Counted from the stretch's first letter, positions 53,965-62,930 are shown. The stretch is DNA of 64,000 nucleotides from Amaricoccus sp047275745 (GCF_047275745.1 NZ_JBKQWU010000014.1:1-64000), one strand, 5' to 3'. Notes: generated by a model from the sequence alone, not told the origin. A program made the numbers and translations.

Positions 53965-54284
53965 GACCAGCCCTCCCAGCCCGGTCGGCGGTCGCGGATC
54001 TTCGCAAGGATCGCCTCGGTCGGCGCGGAAGTCTGCGCGGAATAGCTGCCGAAGATCTCCAGGGTCGCGGTGTCGCGGGCGACATGGAACCACTTGCCGC
54101 AGCCATAGGCGTGGCGCCAGCGCTCGAAATGGACGCCGCGTGGGTTCTTCCGTGTGAAGAGATAGCCGGCGAAGGCGTCGTCCTCCGACCCGGCGGCCAC
54201 GCGCCTCAGATGCGCCTGCCCGCCCGGCGCGAACTCGGTCTCCTCGGCTTCTACTCCGCAGTAAGGACAGGTCAGCAAGAGCAT
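53961..54284 (-). CDS. soxD: sarcosine oxidase subunit delta
   Basis: 107-residue zinc-binding subunit. CPYCGVEAEETEF at the N-terminus and WRHAYGCGKWFHVARDT carry the Cys/His zinc ligands; the C-terminus IRDRRPGWEGWS is typical. It is the second gene of a usual soxBDAG order, but soxB lies 585 bp upstream instead of next to it. Confidence 0.93.
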   Translation of the reverse strand: MLLLTCPYCGVEAEETEFAPGGQAHLRRVAAGSEDDAFAGYLFTRKNPRGVHFERWRHAYGCGKWFHVARDTATLEIFGSYSAQTSAPTEAILAKIRDRRPGWEGWS

Positions 54285-54352
54285 GGAAAACCTCGAGAAT
54301 ATGGATCACGGACGCTGGAGAGCGAGGGCGTTAACCAGACCGCGCAGGACGG

Positions 54353-54382
54353 TTGCGCGAAGGTTTGTTCTCGTTTTATTCT
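54353..54382 (+). promoter_or_regulatory. promoter with LexA-box-like sequence
   Basis: TTGCGC and TATTCT with an 18-bp spacer form a plausible promoter. Overlapping the -10, GTTCTCGTTTTATTC (54367-54381) matches the alphaproteobacterial SOS box GTTC-N7-GTTC with one mismatch. It is 38 bp upstream of the small gene. Box assignment is inference. Confidence 0.5.
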
Positions 54383-54418
54383 CATCGCAAGGGACTCGTG
54401 GCGAGGGAGGAACCCGCG

Positions 54419-54646
54419 ATGATCGGAGAGGTGGAGACGGCCCGCCGGGCGGCGGAACGGGCGGAGGCACGGCTTGTAAGGCTCACCGCGCGCGACCAGT
54501 GGGACCCCGCGCGCGCCGGATCGGGGAGCGGTTGTCCGCGTCGCATGGGCTCCCGCGACCGGCTGCGCCGGGCGCGCGAAGACTTCCGCGCCGCATGGAG
54601 CGCCTATGTCGACGCGCGCGACGCGGTGGCGGAGTCGGGAGCCTGA
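54419..54646 (+). CDS. 75-residue hypothetical protein
   Basis: Short opposite-strand gene between soxB and soxD. A GGGAGG ribosome site lies 8 nt before the ATG. The product is highly charged and helix-like (ETARRAAERAEARLVRL ... RLRRAREDFRAAWSAYVDARD), with no membrane segment; the Gly/Ser stretch in the middle might be a hinge. I do not recognise the family. It could be SOS-regulated given the box ahead of it. Confidence 0.6.
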   Translation: MIGEVETARRAAERAEARLVRLTARDQWDPARAGSGSGCPRRMGSRDRLRRAREDFRAAWSAYVDARDAVAESGA

Positions 54647-54704
54647 ACGCGGACTTCTCCACGAGGAACTCCGCCGGGCGCCGGGCCGGCGACGATCCCT
54701 CGTG

Positions 54705-54824
54705 GGATCGATCGGGCAGGGATCGATCGGGGAGGGATCACTCGGGGAAGGCTCACGGCGAGCAGGATCGCGCCGGGAAGGATCGCGCCAGGGAGGATCG
54801 CGCCAGGGAGGATCGCGGCGGGCG
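54705..54824. repeat. eight-unit 15-bp tandem repeat downstream of soxB
   Basis: Eight consecutive 15-bp units with no gap: for example GGATCGATCGGGCAG, GGATCGATCGGGGAG, GGATCACTCGGGGAA, GGCTCACGGCGAGCA, GGATCGCGCCGGGAA, GGATCGCGCCAGGGA (twice, identical), GGATCGCGGCGGGCG. It lies between soxB and soxD, 45 bp after the soxB stop side. Frames across it are open on both strands because 15 is divisible by three, but no ribosome site supports a protein. Confidence 0.9.
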
Positions 54825-54869
54825 GTGGGCGGGAGAAACGGGTGAGGCGACCGGGCGAACATGGCCGGC

Positions 54870-56117
54870 TCAGTGCGCGACGGCGGCGGCGACGCTTTCG
54901 TCGATCATCCGCCCCTCGGTGAACCGGTCGAGTCCGAAGGGGCCCGCGAGATCGCCCGGCGTGCCCTTCGCCACCATCTCGGCGCAGGCCCAGCCCGAGC
55001 CCGGGATCGCCTTGAACCCGCCGGTGCCCCAGCCGCAATTGACGAAGATCCCCGGTACCGGGGTGGTGCCGATGATCGGCGACCGGTCCCCCGTCATGTC
55101 GACGATGCCGCCCCACTGGCGCAGCATCTTCAGGCGGCTCAGCATCGGGAAGGTCTCGATCAGCGCGCGCAGGGTCTCCTCGACATGATGGAAGCTGCCG
55201 CGCTGGGTGTAGTTGTTGAACCCGTCGGTCCCGCCGCCGATGACCATCTCGCCCTTGTCGGACTGGCTGAGATAGCCGTGAACCGTGTTGGCCATGATCA
55301 CGCAATCGATCGCGGGCTTCACCGGCTCCGAGACCAGCGCCTGCAGCGCGAGACTCTCGATCGGCAGCCGGAACCCCGCCATCTCGGCGAGCACACCGGA
55401 CGAGCCCGCGACGACGATGCAGAGCTTGCGGCAGGCGATCTCGCCCTTGGTGGTACGCACGCCGGTCACACCCTCGGGGTCGCGGTCGATCCCTGTCACC
55501 TCGCAGTTCTGGATGATGTCGACGCCCATGTCGGAGGCCGCGCGGGCATAGCCCCAGGCCACGGCGTCATGCCGCGCGGTGCCGCCCGGCGCCTGCCAGA
55601 GCCCGCCCAGCACGGGATACCGCGGGCCCGCGAGATTGATCGCCGGCACGATCTCCCTGATCCGCGCGGGCGTCACCATCTCGGTCTCGATCCCTGCGAG
55701 GCGATTCGCGTACCAGGTTCGTTTCCAGGCCCTGAGCTCATGCTCGGTCTGCGCCAGCATGAGCACGCCTCGCGGGGAGAACATCACGTTGAAGTTCAGA
55801 TCCTGGCTCAGCGTCTCGTAAAGCGCGCGCGCCTTCTCGAAGATCGCCGCGGAGGGCGGCTGCAGATAGTTCGAGCGGATGATCGTCGTGTTCCGCCCGG
55901 TGTTCCCGCCGCCGAGCCAGCCCTTCTCCAGGACCGCCACGTTCCGGACCCCGTGGTTCTTCGCGAGATAATACGCTGTCGCGAGACCATGCCCGCCCGC
56001 GCCGACGATCACCACCTCGTAACCGGGCTTCGGGTCCGGCGAGCGCCAGGCGCGCTCCCAGCCGGTGTGATGGCGGAGCGCCTCGCGGGCGAGCGAAAAG
56101 ACGGAATAGCGGCGCAT
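54870..56117 (-). CDS. soxB: sarcosine oxidase subunit beta
   Basis: 415-residue flavoprotein subunit that oxidises sarcosine; carries non-covalent FAD and covalent FMN. FAD motif VVIVGAGGHGLATAYYLA near 36, NTTIIRSNYL, the RHDAVAWGYA block that contains the histidine region for covalent flavin in this family, and GWGTGGFKAIPGSG near the end. The start MRRYSVFSLAREALRHH is typical. No clear ribosome site; a 15-bp palindrome lies 21 bp upstream. Confidence 0.95.
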   Translation of the reverse strand: MRRYSVFSLAREALRHHTGWERAWRSPDPKPGYEVVIVGAGGHGLATAYYLAKNHGVRNVAVLEKGWLGGGNTGRNTTIIRSNYLQPPSAAIFEKARALYETLSQDLNFNVMFSPRGVLMLAQTEHELRAWKRTWYANRLAGIETEMVTPARIREIVPAINLAGPRYPVLGGLWQAPGGTARHDAVAWGYARAASDMGVDIIQNCEVTGIDRDPEGVTGVRTTKGEIACRKLCIVVAGSSGVLAEMAGFRLPIESLALQALVSEPVKPAIDCVIMANTVHGYLSQSDKGEMVIGGGTDGFNNYTQRGSFHHVEETLRALIETFPMLSRLKMLRQWGGIVDMTGDRSPIIGTTPVPGIFVNCGWGTGGFKAIPGSGWACAEMVAKGTPGDLAGPFGLDRFTEGRMIDESVAAAVAH

Positions 56118-56138
56118 GGACGACGAGCACTCCCGATG

Positions 56139-56153
56139 CTGACGGCGCGTCAG
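56139..56153. promoter_or_regulatory. 15-bp palindrome upstream of soxB
   Basis: CTGACG-GCG-CGTCAG, perfect arms, 21 bp before the soxB start. It may be an operator for sarcosine control or a leader hairpin. No adjacent regulator gene is seen. Confidence 0.4.
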
Positions 56154-56377
56154 TCTTGCCCCAATCGGACGGCGGCGCCAATGCCGCTTCATCCCCTCCG
56201 GTACCGATACCGACATCCTGTGAGCCTGAGGCGGCATCGAAGGCACGGGTTCGCCGATCACATGCTCGCCATCGGCCCGGCCGACCCGCCGGCCGGGGCC
56301 CTTCGCCGATTGCGCGCGCCCCGCCAAGCTCCTAGGGTCCGCGCGCGAAGGGGCACGGGGCGGAATGACGGTCTAGA

Positions 56378-57742
56378 ATGACGGCGAGTTTTCTCTTCTG
56401 GGTGATCGCGGCGGCCGGGGCGCTCGTGAGCTTCGGGGCGCTCTTCGCACCCATGCTGCGCGGCGCCGCCCCCGCCGAGTCGCGTGCCCGCTATGACGCG
56501 AAAGTGTTCCGCGACCAGCTTCGCGAGATCGAGGCGGACAAGACGCGCGGCCTGATGACCGAGGCGGAGGCGCGCGCGACCGAGATCGAGGTCTCCCGCC
56601 GCCTGCTGGCCAGCGCCGGAGCGGACGGCGGGAGCTCCGACGCGTCGGGCGCCGCTCCCCGGCGCGCCTCCCGCCTCGCCGGCGCCGGGCTGACCGTCCT
56701 GCTCCTGCTCGCGGGGCTCGGCCTCTACGCCTCGCTCGGCTCGCCGGAACTCGGGGACCAGCCGCTTCTCGCACGGCTCGAACGCGCCGCCGCCGAGCGG
56801 GCGGACCGCCCCGGCCAGGCGGAGGCCGAGGCCGCCCTCGCCGCCGCGGGGGCCCGGATACCCCTGCCGGACGACGTCGGCTCCACCCCGCCGCCCGCGC
56901 CGGGGCCAAGGCGCGACGCCGCGCCCGAGGTGAGCGCGCCCGAGCTAAGCGCCAACGACCCGGACTCGATCCTGATCGCGCGGCTGAAGGAAGCCGTCGC
57001 GAGCCGGCCCAGGGACGAGCGGGGCCAGCGCCTGCTCGCCCGCGCGCTGGGAGGGCTTGGCGACTGGGCCGGAGCGCGCGCGGCGCAAGGGGCCCTCATC
57101 GGGATTCTCGGCGAGCGCGCCACGGCCGACGACTATGCCGAATGGGCCGAACTGATGATCCTCGCAACCAACGGCTACGTCTCGCCCGAAGCCGAGGCGG
57201 CGCTCGGCCAGGCGCTGACGCGCGAGCCGGGACACCAGCTCGCGCGGTATTATTCCGGGATCACCCTGCTGCAGGGCGGCCGGCCGGACCTCGCCTACCG
57301 GATCTGGAGCGGGCTACTCGCCGAGGGACCGGAGACCGCGCCGTGGATACCGACGATCCGGAGCCAGATCGGCGAGGTCGCCCGCATGGCCGGCCTGCCA
57401 CCCCCGGATGTCCCCGGCGCCCCGCGGGCCGCCGCCCCTCGGGCCGCCACTCCCCAGCCCCCCGGGCCGAGCGCCGCCGAGATCGAAGCGGCGGGGAAGA
57501 TGGCGGCCGAGGACCGCCAATCCATGATCGAGGGCATGGTGGGCCAACTCGCCGCCCGGCTCGACACGGACGGGGGCACGGCCGAGGACTGGGCCCGGCT
57601 GATCCGCTCGCAGGGCGTGCTCGGCCGCGTGAGCGACGCACAGGCGAGCTGGGACAGGGCGAAGGCGCAGTTCGCCGATGACCCGGCCGCGCTCGACAGC
57701 CTCGCCGAGGCGGCGCGGGCGGCCGGTCTGAGCGCGCGGTGA
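56378..57742 (+). CDS. ccmI: c-type cytochrome biogenesis protein CcmI
   Basis: Apocytochrome chaperone of the Ccm system I, 454 residues. Two N-terminal helices flank a cytoplasmic loop with a leucine-zipper-like stretch (VFRDQLREIEADKTRGLMTEAEARATEIEVSRRLL), then a periplasmic TPR-type domain (about 195-450) and a Pro/Ala linker. This N-terminal sequence is diagnostic of CcmI/CycH. Other ccm genes are not here. A second in-frame-unrelated ATG 13 bp upstream begins a three-residue micro-frame. Confidence 0.9.
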   Translation: MTASFLFWVIAAAGALVSFGALFAPMLRGAAPAESRARYDAKVFRDQLREIEADKTRGLMTEAEARATEIEVSRRLLASAGADGGSSDASGAAPRRASRLAGAGLTVLLLLAGLGLYASLGSPELGDQPLLARLERAAAERADRPGQAEAEAALAAAGARIPLPDDVGSTPPPAPGPRRDAAPEVSAPELSANDPDSILIARLKEAVASRPRDERGQRLLARALGGLGDWAGARAAQGALIGILGERATADDYAEWAELMILATNGYVSPEAEAALGQALTREPGHQLARYYSGITLLQGGRPDLAYRIWSGLLAEGPETAPWIPTIRSQIGEVARMAGLPPPDVPGAPRAAAPRAATPQPPGPSAAEIEAAGKMAAEDRQSMIEGMVGQLAARLDTDGGTAEDWARLIRSQGVLGRVSDAQASWDRAKAQFADDPAALDSLAEAARAAGLSAR

Positions 57743-57749
57743 CCAGAGG

Positions 57750-58220
57750 ATGGTGATCCCCGAGATCGAAGCCTTCGCCGCCGCCTTGCCCGCGCGCCGC
57801 GCGTTGATCGGGCTCGACCTCGGCGACAAGACCATCGGCCTCGCCGTCTCCGACACGACGCGCCGGGTTGCGACACCGCTTCGGACCTTGCGACGCGGCA
57901 AGTTCAGCGTCGATTCCGTGAGCCTCGCCGAGATCATCGCCGAACGCGCGATCGGCGGCGTCGTCCTCGGCCTGCCCCGGAACATGGACGGCTCCGAAGG
58001 GCCGCGCGCGCAATCGACCCGCGCCTTCGCCCGCAACCTCGCGGGCGTCCTCGCCGAGCCGATCACCTTCTGGGACGAGCGGCTCTCCACAGTCGCAGCC
58101 GAACGCGCCCTGCTCGAAGCCGACGCGTCGCGCGGCCGCCGCGCGCAGGTGATCGATCACGTCGCGGCGGGCTTCATCCTGCAGGGCTTCCTCGACCGGC
58201 TGGGATACATCCGGCCCTGA
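57750..58220 (+). CDS. ruvX: Holliday junction resolvase RuvX (YqgF)
   Basis: 156-residue RNase H-like protein, implicated in pre-16S rRNA 5' processing. Seen: LIGLDLGDKTIGLAVSD (first Asp), GVVLGLPRNMDGSEGPRAQ, FWDERLSTVAAERALLE and VIDHVAAGFILQGFLD (later acidic residues). It starts 7 bp after ccmI. The ribosome-site-like AGAGG abuts the ATG; a GTG three bases later is possible. Confidence 0.92.
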   Translation: MVIPEIEAFAAALPARRALIGLDLGDKTIGLAVSDTTRRVATPLRTLRRGKFSVDSVSLAEIIAERAIGGVVLGLPRNMDGSEGPRAQSTRAFARNLAGVLAEPITFWDERLSTVAAERALLEADASRGRRAQVIDHVAAGFILQGFLDRLGYIRP

Positions 58221-58248
58221 CCCGGCGCATCGGCGCGGGATCGGCCTC

Positions 58249-59079
58249 TCAGCCCATCAACGACTTCCGCAGCATGTTGAGCGCGACAAGGATCAGAAAG
58301 CCGCCGAAGACCCGCTTCAGCGGCTTGGGGTTCATCGCATGCGCGAGCGCCACGCCCCAAGGCGTTGTAATCATTGTTACCGCGACCACGATGGCGAAGG
58401 CGGGCAGGTTCACGAGGCCGATGGTGAACGGCGGCAGCCCCTCGAGCCGCCATCCGCTCAGCAGGAAGCCGAGGACCGAGGGCACGGCGATCACCATCCC
58501 GAAACCCGAGGCCGTGCCGACCGCCCGGTGGATCGGAACGTTGAAAAGCCGCATCAGCGGCACGCCGAAACTGCCGCCGCCGATCCCCATGAGCACCGAG
58601 AGAAACCCAACGATCGGCCCGGTGATCCAGCGGCCCCAGCGCGTCGGCATGTGATCGCCAAGCCGCCAGTCGTCATGGCCGAAGGCGATGTAGACGCCGA
58701 TGATGGTGCCGAGCACACCGAAGATCAGGATGAGCGCCGTCGATTTCATCCCGCCCGCCGCGACCACGCCGACGAGTGCTCCCGCCGCGATCCAGGGCGC
58801 CCAGCCCCGCAGGATGTCGCGGTCCACGGCGCCTTTCGCCATGTGGCTGCGGATCGAGCGCATCGAGGTCACCACGATCGTCGCGAGCGAGGTCGCGAGG
58901 CAGACCTGCATGACATAGGGGCTCTCGTAGCCGAGCGCGATGAACGTGTAGAGAAACGCGGGGACGAGCACGATTCCCCCGCCCACGCCGAGCATCCCCG
59001 CGATGACGCCGGCGAAACCGCCGATCGCGATCAGGAACGCGGCCAGCGTGAGAAGATGCGGCAGGTCGGCTTGGGGCAT
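58249..59079 (-). CDS. sulfite exporter TauE/SafE family protein
   Basis: 276-residue membrane protein with about eight helices and the duplicated motif of the family: AGVIAGMLGVGGGIVLVPAF and VGFLSVLMGIGGGSFGVPLM. Exports sulfite, sulfoacetate or related organo-anions in studied members; substrate here is unknown. The ATG giving MPQADLPHLL is chosen; a longer frame adds arginine-rich residues. Convergent with ruvX. Confidence 0.9.
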   Translation of the reverse strand: MPQADLPHLLTLAAFLIAIGGFAGVIAGMLGVGGGIVLVPAFLYTFIALGYESPYVMQVCLATSLATIVVTSMRSIRSHMAKGAVDRDILRGWAPWIAAGALVGVVAAGGMKSTALILIFGVLGTIIGVYIAFGHDDWRLGDHMPTRWGRWITGPIVGFLSVLMGIGGGSFGVPLMRLFNVPIHRAVGTASGFGMVIAVPSVLGFLLSGWRLEGLPPFTIGLVNLPAFAIVVAVTMITTPWGVALAHAMNPKPLKRVFGGFLILVALNMLRKSLMG

Positions 59080-59210
59080 GGCGGTCTCGCGATCGGATGA
59101 ATCGGTCAGTCTCCCTGCCCTACCGCGCCCGCCGCGCCGGATCAAAGGATTTCCGGCCGGAGCACCTCGGGCCGGGATCGGACGGAGCTCAGGCGGGACC
59201 CCGGAGGGGC

Positions 59211-60257
59211 TCAGGACACGCTGGCCGCGCGCGTCTCCATCGGCGGGGCTTCCGCGATCTCACCCAGCGCGGCCAGCACGAGTTCGGGTCCCGCGCCCGG
59301 CCGGTGCGCCCCCTCGGAGAGCCGCCGGCGCCAGGCCCGCGCACCCGGCCGGCCCTGAAACGCGCCGAGCATGTGCCGGGTGATCGAATGGAGCGGTGTC
59401 CCCCGCCGCCGTTCGGCCTCGATATAGGGCAGCATGCCCCTGACCGCCGCTTCCGCCGCGACCGGTTCTCCGACCCCGAACAGCCGATGATCGACCGCCC
59501 CGAGCAGCGCCGGATCGTGATAGGCGGCGCGCCCGATCATCACTCCGTCGATGCCCTGCGCCAGAAGCCGCTCCGCCATCGCGAGGTCGGTGATGCCGCC
59601 ATTGATCGCGATGGTCAGATTCGGAAAGGCCACCTTCATCCGGAGGACGAGCGGGTGGTCGAGCGGCGGGATCTCCCGGTTCTCCTTCGGGCTCAGACCC
59701 TGGAGCCAGGCCTTTCGCGCGTGAATCGCGAAGGAGGAGACGCCCACGGCGGCGATCCGCTCGAGAAAGGCGGGCAGCACTTCCTCCGGTTCCTGCGCGT
59801 CGACGCCGATCCGGCACTTGACCGTGACCCGCGTCGCGCCGGCCGCCGAGATCATCGCGGCGACGCAATCCGCGACGAGTTCGGGGCTCTTCATCAGCAC
59901 CGCGCCGAAACAGCCCGAGCGCACCCGGTCGGACGGGCAGCCGACATTGAGGTTGATCTCGTCATAGCCGAGCGCGACCGCGATCCGCGTCGCCTCCGCG
60001 AGATCCGCCGGCTCCGAACTGCCGAGCTGGAGGGCGACGGGATGCTCCACCTCGCCGTATTCGAGCAGCCTGTCGCGCGGACCGCGCAGGATCGCCCCGG
60101 TGGTGACCATCTCGGTATAGAGCAGCGCGCGCCGCGTGAACTGGCGGTGAAACGCCCGGCAGTGACGATCCGTCCAGTCCATCATCGGTGCGACGGACAG
60201 GCGCCAGGGCGCAGGGTTCGGCTTGTCCGTGTCTTTATCCGTCATCTGAACCGCCAT
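59211..60257 (-). CDS. dusA: tRNA dihydrouridine(20/20a) synthase DusA
   Basis: FMN enzyme that reduces uridine in the tRNA D-loop; about 348 residues. LSVAPMMDWTDRHCRAFHR, NLNVGCPSDRVRSGCFGAVLMK (catalytic Cys), VTVKCRIGVD, IHARKAWLQGLSPKENR and INGGI are the DusA pattern. Two start ATGs, MAVQMTDKD and the internal M, lack strong ribosome sites; the first is used here. A longer frame runs into the gap and is not supported. Confidence 0.93.
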   Translation of the reverse strand: MAVQMTDKDTDKPNPAPWRLSVAPMMDWTDRHCRAFHRQFTRRALLYTEMVTTGAILRGPRDRLLEYGEVEHPVALQLGSSEPADLAEATRIAVALGYDEINLNVGCPSDRVRSGCFGAVLMKSPELVADCVAAMISAAGATRVTVKCRIGVDAQEPEEVLPAFLERIAAVGVSSFAIHARKAWLQGLSPKENREIPPLDHPLVLRMKVAFPNLTIAINGGITDLAMAERLLAQGIDGVMIGRAAYHDPALLGAVDHRLFGVGEPVAAEAAVRGMLPYIEAERRRGTPLHSITRHMLGAFQGRPGARAWRRRLSEGAHRPGAGPELVLAALGEIAEAPPMETRAASVS

Positions 60258-60594
60258 CGGCACCCGGCACGTCTTCGGAACGGCGTCCGGTGCCACATCA
60301 TATTCCGCGAAGGCGCGGATGGCACGATGCGCTGCCCCGTGCAAGGAGCGACGGTATTCGATCGCCGCGGCGAAGCCTCCGCGCGGGGAACCGGCCTTGA
60401 CTTCTCCAAGTCTTTCACTCAGGAATTCCCGCGAACCACCCCGGGCGTTCGTTCCCCGCGACGACGCGGCGCGGCGCCCGCGCATCCATCATCGAGGACG
60501 TGCTCGAAACGCACCGGCGCCCTGACGGATCGCCCGCGGTGATGGCGCAACCGACCGGCCGGGGCAGTTCCGGTCGCGCCTACCGAGGACCAGA
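60258..60594. other. 337-bp divergent gap between dusA and the ABC exporter
   Basis: No gene or strong structure is supported. The stretch 60395-60440 (CTTGACTTCTCCAAGTC...) is less GC-rich and contains TTGACT, so the exporter promoter may lie there; CGAGGA near 60585 is its ribosome site. Confidence 0.45.
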
Positions 60595-62296
60595 ATGATG
60601 CTTCGCCAGTTCTTCGAGTACTATCGTCCGTGGAAGCGCCTGTTCTGGCTGGACTTTGGCTGCGCCGTGCTCTCGGGCCTGCTCGAACTTGCCTTTCCGC
60701 TGGCCGTCACCTTCTTCATCGACCGGCTGCTGCCGCAGGGAAACTGGAGCCTGACGCTCGCCGCCGCCGCCGGGCTGCTGGTGATCTACATCCTGAACGC
60801 CGGACTGATGGCGATCGTGACCTACTGGGGCCACATGCTCGGCATCAATATAGAGACCGAGATGCGCGCCCGCGCCTTCGATCACCTCACGAGCCTCTCC
60901 TGGCGCTGGTACGACCGCACCCGGACCGGCAAGCTCGTCGCGCGCGTCACCCGCGATCTGGAAGAGATCGGCGAGGTCGCGCACCACGGGCCGGAGGATC
61001 TCTTCATCGCGGTGATGACCTTCGCGGGCGCCCTCGGCCTCATGCTCTGGATCAACGCGTCCCTCGCGCTCCTGACCGTTCTGATCGTGCCGGTGACGGT
61101 CTGGATCGTCTCGCATTACGGCGCGCGGATGACCGCCACGTGGCGGGCGATCTTCGCACGTCTCGGGCAGTTCAACGTGCGGCTCGAGGAGGCGCTCGGC
61201 GGTATCCGGCTCGTCCAGGCCTTCGCCAACGAGGGTCACGAACGCGATCTCTTCGCGGCCGACAACGCCCATTACCGCGAGGCGAAGCTCGAAGGCTACC
61301 GCGTGATGGCCGCGAGTCAGGCGCTCAACTACATGGGCATGCTTCGTGCAGGTCGTGGTCATGGTCTTCGGCGCGGGACTCGTCCTCTCCGGCGGCCTGA
61401 CCGCCGGGGGGTTCGTCGGCTTCCTGCTGCTGGTGAACGTCTTCTTCCGCCCGCTCGAGAAGATCGCGGCGGTGATGGAGGTCTATCCCAAGGGCATCGC
61501 GGGCTTCCAGCGCTACCTCGACCTGCTCGCGACAGAGCCCGAGATCGCCGACGGGTCCGATGCGAAACCCGCGCCGGCGTTCGGTGGCGCGATCTCCTTC
61601 GACCGGGTCGGCTTCTTCTACAACGACGACCGGCCGGTCCTCCACGACATCACGCTCGATGTCGCGCCGGGAGAGACGGTCGCCTTCGTCGGCGCCTCGG
61701 GGGCGGGCAAGAGCACGCTCCTCTCGCTGGTGCCCCGGTTCTACGAGCCGACGACGGGCCGCATCCTCATCGACGGGCTCCCGCTCGCCGAGATGACGAT
61801 CGAGAGCCTGCGCCGCCAGATCGGCCTCGTGAGCCAGGACGTGTTCCTCTTCGGCGGCACGATCCGCGAGAATATCGCCTACGGACGCCTCGGCGCCTCC
61901 GACGCGGAGATCATGGACGCCGCGGGGAAGGCCCGGATCGCCGATTTCATCGAGACCCTGCCCGAACGGCTCGACACCGTTGTCGGCGAGCGCGGCGTGA
62001 CCCTCTCCGGGGGACAGAAGCAGCGCGTCGCGATCGCGCGGGCCTTCCTGAAGAATCCGCCGATCCTGATCCTCGACGAGGCGACCTCGTCGCTCGACAG
62101 CCAGACCGAGCGCGAGATCCAGGCGGCCCTCGATGCGCTCGCCGTCGGGCGCACGACGCTGGTCATCGCCCACCGGCTCGCCACGGTGCGGGGTGCCGAC
62201 CGGATCGCGGTGATGGACCGCGGCCGGATCGTGGAGACCGGCACGCATGAGGAACTCATCGCCCGCGCCGGCGCCTATTCCCGCCTCGCGGCCTGA
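60595..62296 (+). pseudogene. ABC-type exporter (MsbA-like), frameshifted in the middle
   Basis: Fused membrane-ATPase half transporter of about 567 residues, but the frame changes near 61341-61347. The first frame codes the six-helix domain up to SQALNYMGML; the second continues FVQVVVMVFGAGLVLSGG to the end, with Walker A GASGAGKST, signature LSGGQKQRVAIARAF and Walker B ILILDEATSSLDSQ. Total length is 1 more than a multiple of three: two missing bases or one extra. No internal ribosome site supports a separate second protein. Could be a sequencing error or a real lesion. Confidence 0.8.
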
Positions 62297-62540
62297 GGAT
62301 CGCCGGCGCGCACATCGCGGGCCGCCCGCCCCTCGCGAACGGACCCCTGCCAGCCCTGCGAGTCTCCGGTGTCCGGCGGACCTCTCGGCCTTCGTGCCCG
62401 GCCAAGGTGACGCGCGGAATCAAATTCCAATCGCGCAGGCGCAATTCTCCTTCGCCGATCGGTGACATGGTTAGCCCTTGTTGACCAGCGAGGGCGCACG
62501 GCGGCGTTCGTCGGCGCCCCCCATGTCCAAGGAGGACGAA

Positions 62541-62930
62541 ATGAACACCACGACCAGGACCGATTCACAGAACAGCGAGACCATCGCGACGGGCGTGCGC
62601 GCCCGGATCCAGGACGCCCGCGCCGTGGCCGGCGGCATCGGCGAAGCGCTCGGCAACGGCGGCAAGGCCTATGTCTCGGGCCTCGTCGAACTCGGCGGCG
62701 CTCTCGGCGGCTTCGGCCGCGAGATCCTGACCGAGGCCGGGGAGCACGCGCGCGCCACGGTCCGGGCCCGCTGTCTGCGCGACGTGGCGGAGCTGCAGGC
62801 GGCCTTCGTCCAGCACCGTATCGAGATGTCGGCGACCCACACGAAGGAATTCGTGGACCTCGCCCGGGCCAAGACCGAGGAGACGATCGCCCCGATCGCG
62901 GATCTTCTCAAGCACGACAAGGCGGCGTGA
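62541..62930 (+). CDS. phasin family protein
   Basis: 129-residue Ala/Glu-rich helical protein. The core VSGLVELGGALGGFGREILTEAGEHARATVRARCLRDVAELQAAFVQHRIEMSATHTKEFVDLARAKTEE matches phasin-type (PhaP/Phasin_2) proteins that coat polyhydroxyalkanoate granules. An ideal AAGGAGG site lies 5 nt before the ATG; a longer frame upstream is rejected. Neighbour fadD supplies acyl-CoA, but no pha genes are in the window. Confidence 0.82.
   Translation: MNTTTRTDSQNSETIATGVRARIQDARAVAGGIGEALGNGGKAYVSGLVELGGALGGFGREILTEAGEHARATVRARCLRDVAELQAAFVQHRIEMSATHTKEFVDLARAKTEETIAPIADLLKHDKAA

Noticed and set aside
54705..54824. CRISPR array
   Set aside because: Units are contiguous with no spacers, only 15 bp long, and no cas genes are near.
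54606..54845. 79-residue frame through the 15-bp repeat array, giving a Gly-Ser-Arg repeat protein
   Set aside because: The open frame is a by-product of a repeat unit divisible by three; no ribosome site precedes it.
61346..62296. Separate small ABC ATPase gene
   Set aside because: It begins mid-helix without a ribosome site and completes the transporter in the previous frame; a frameshifted single gene is simpler.
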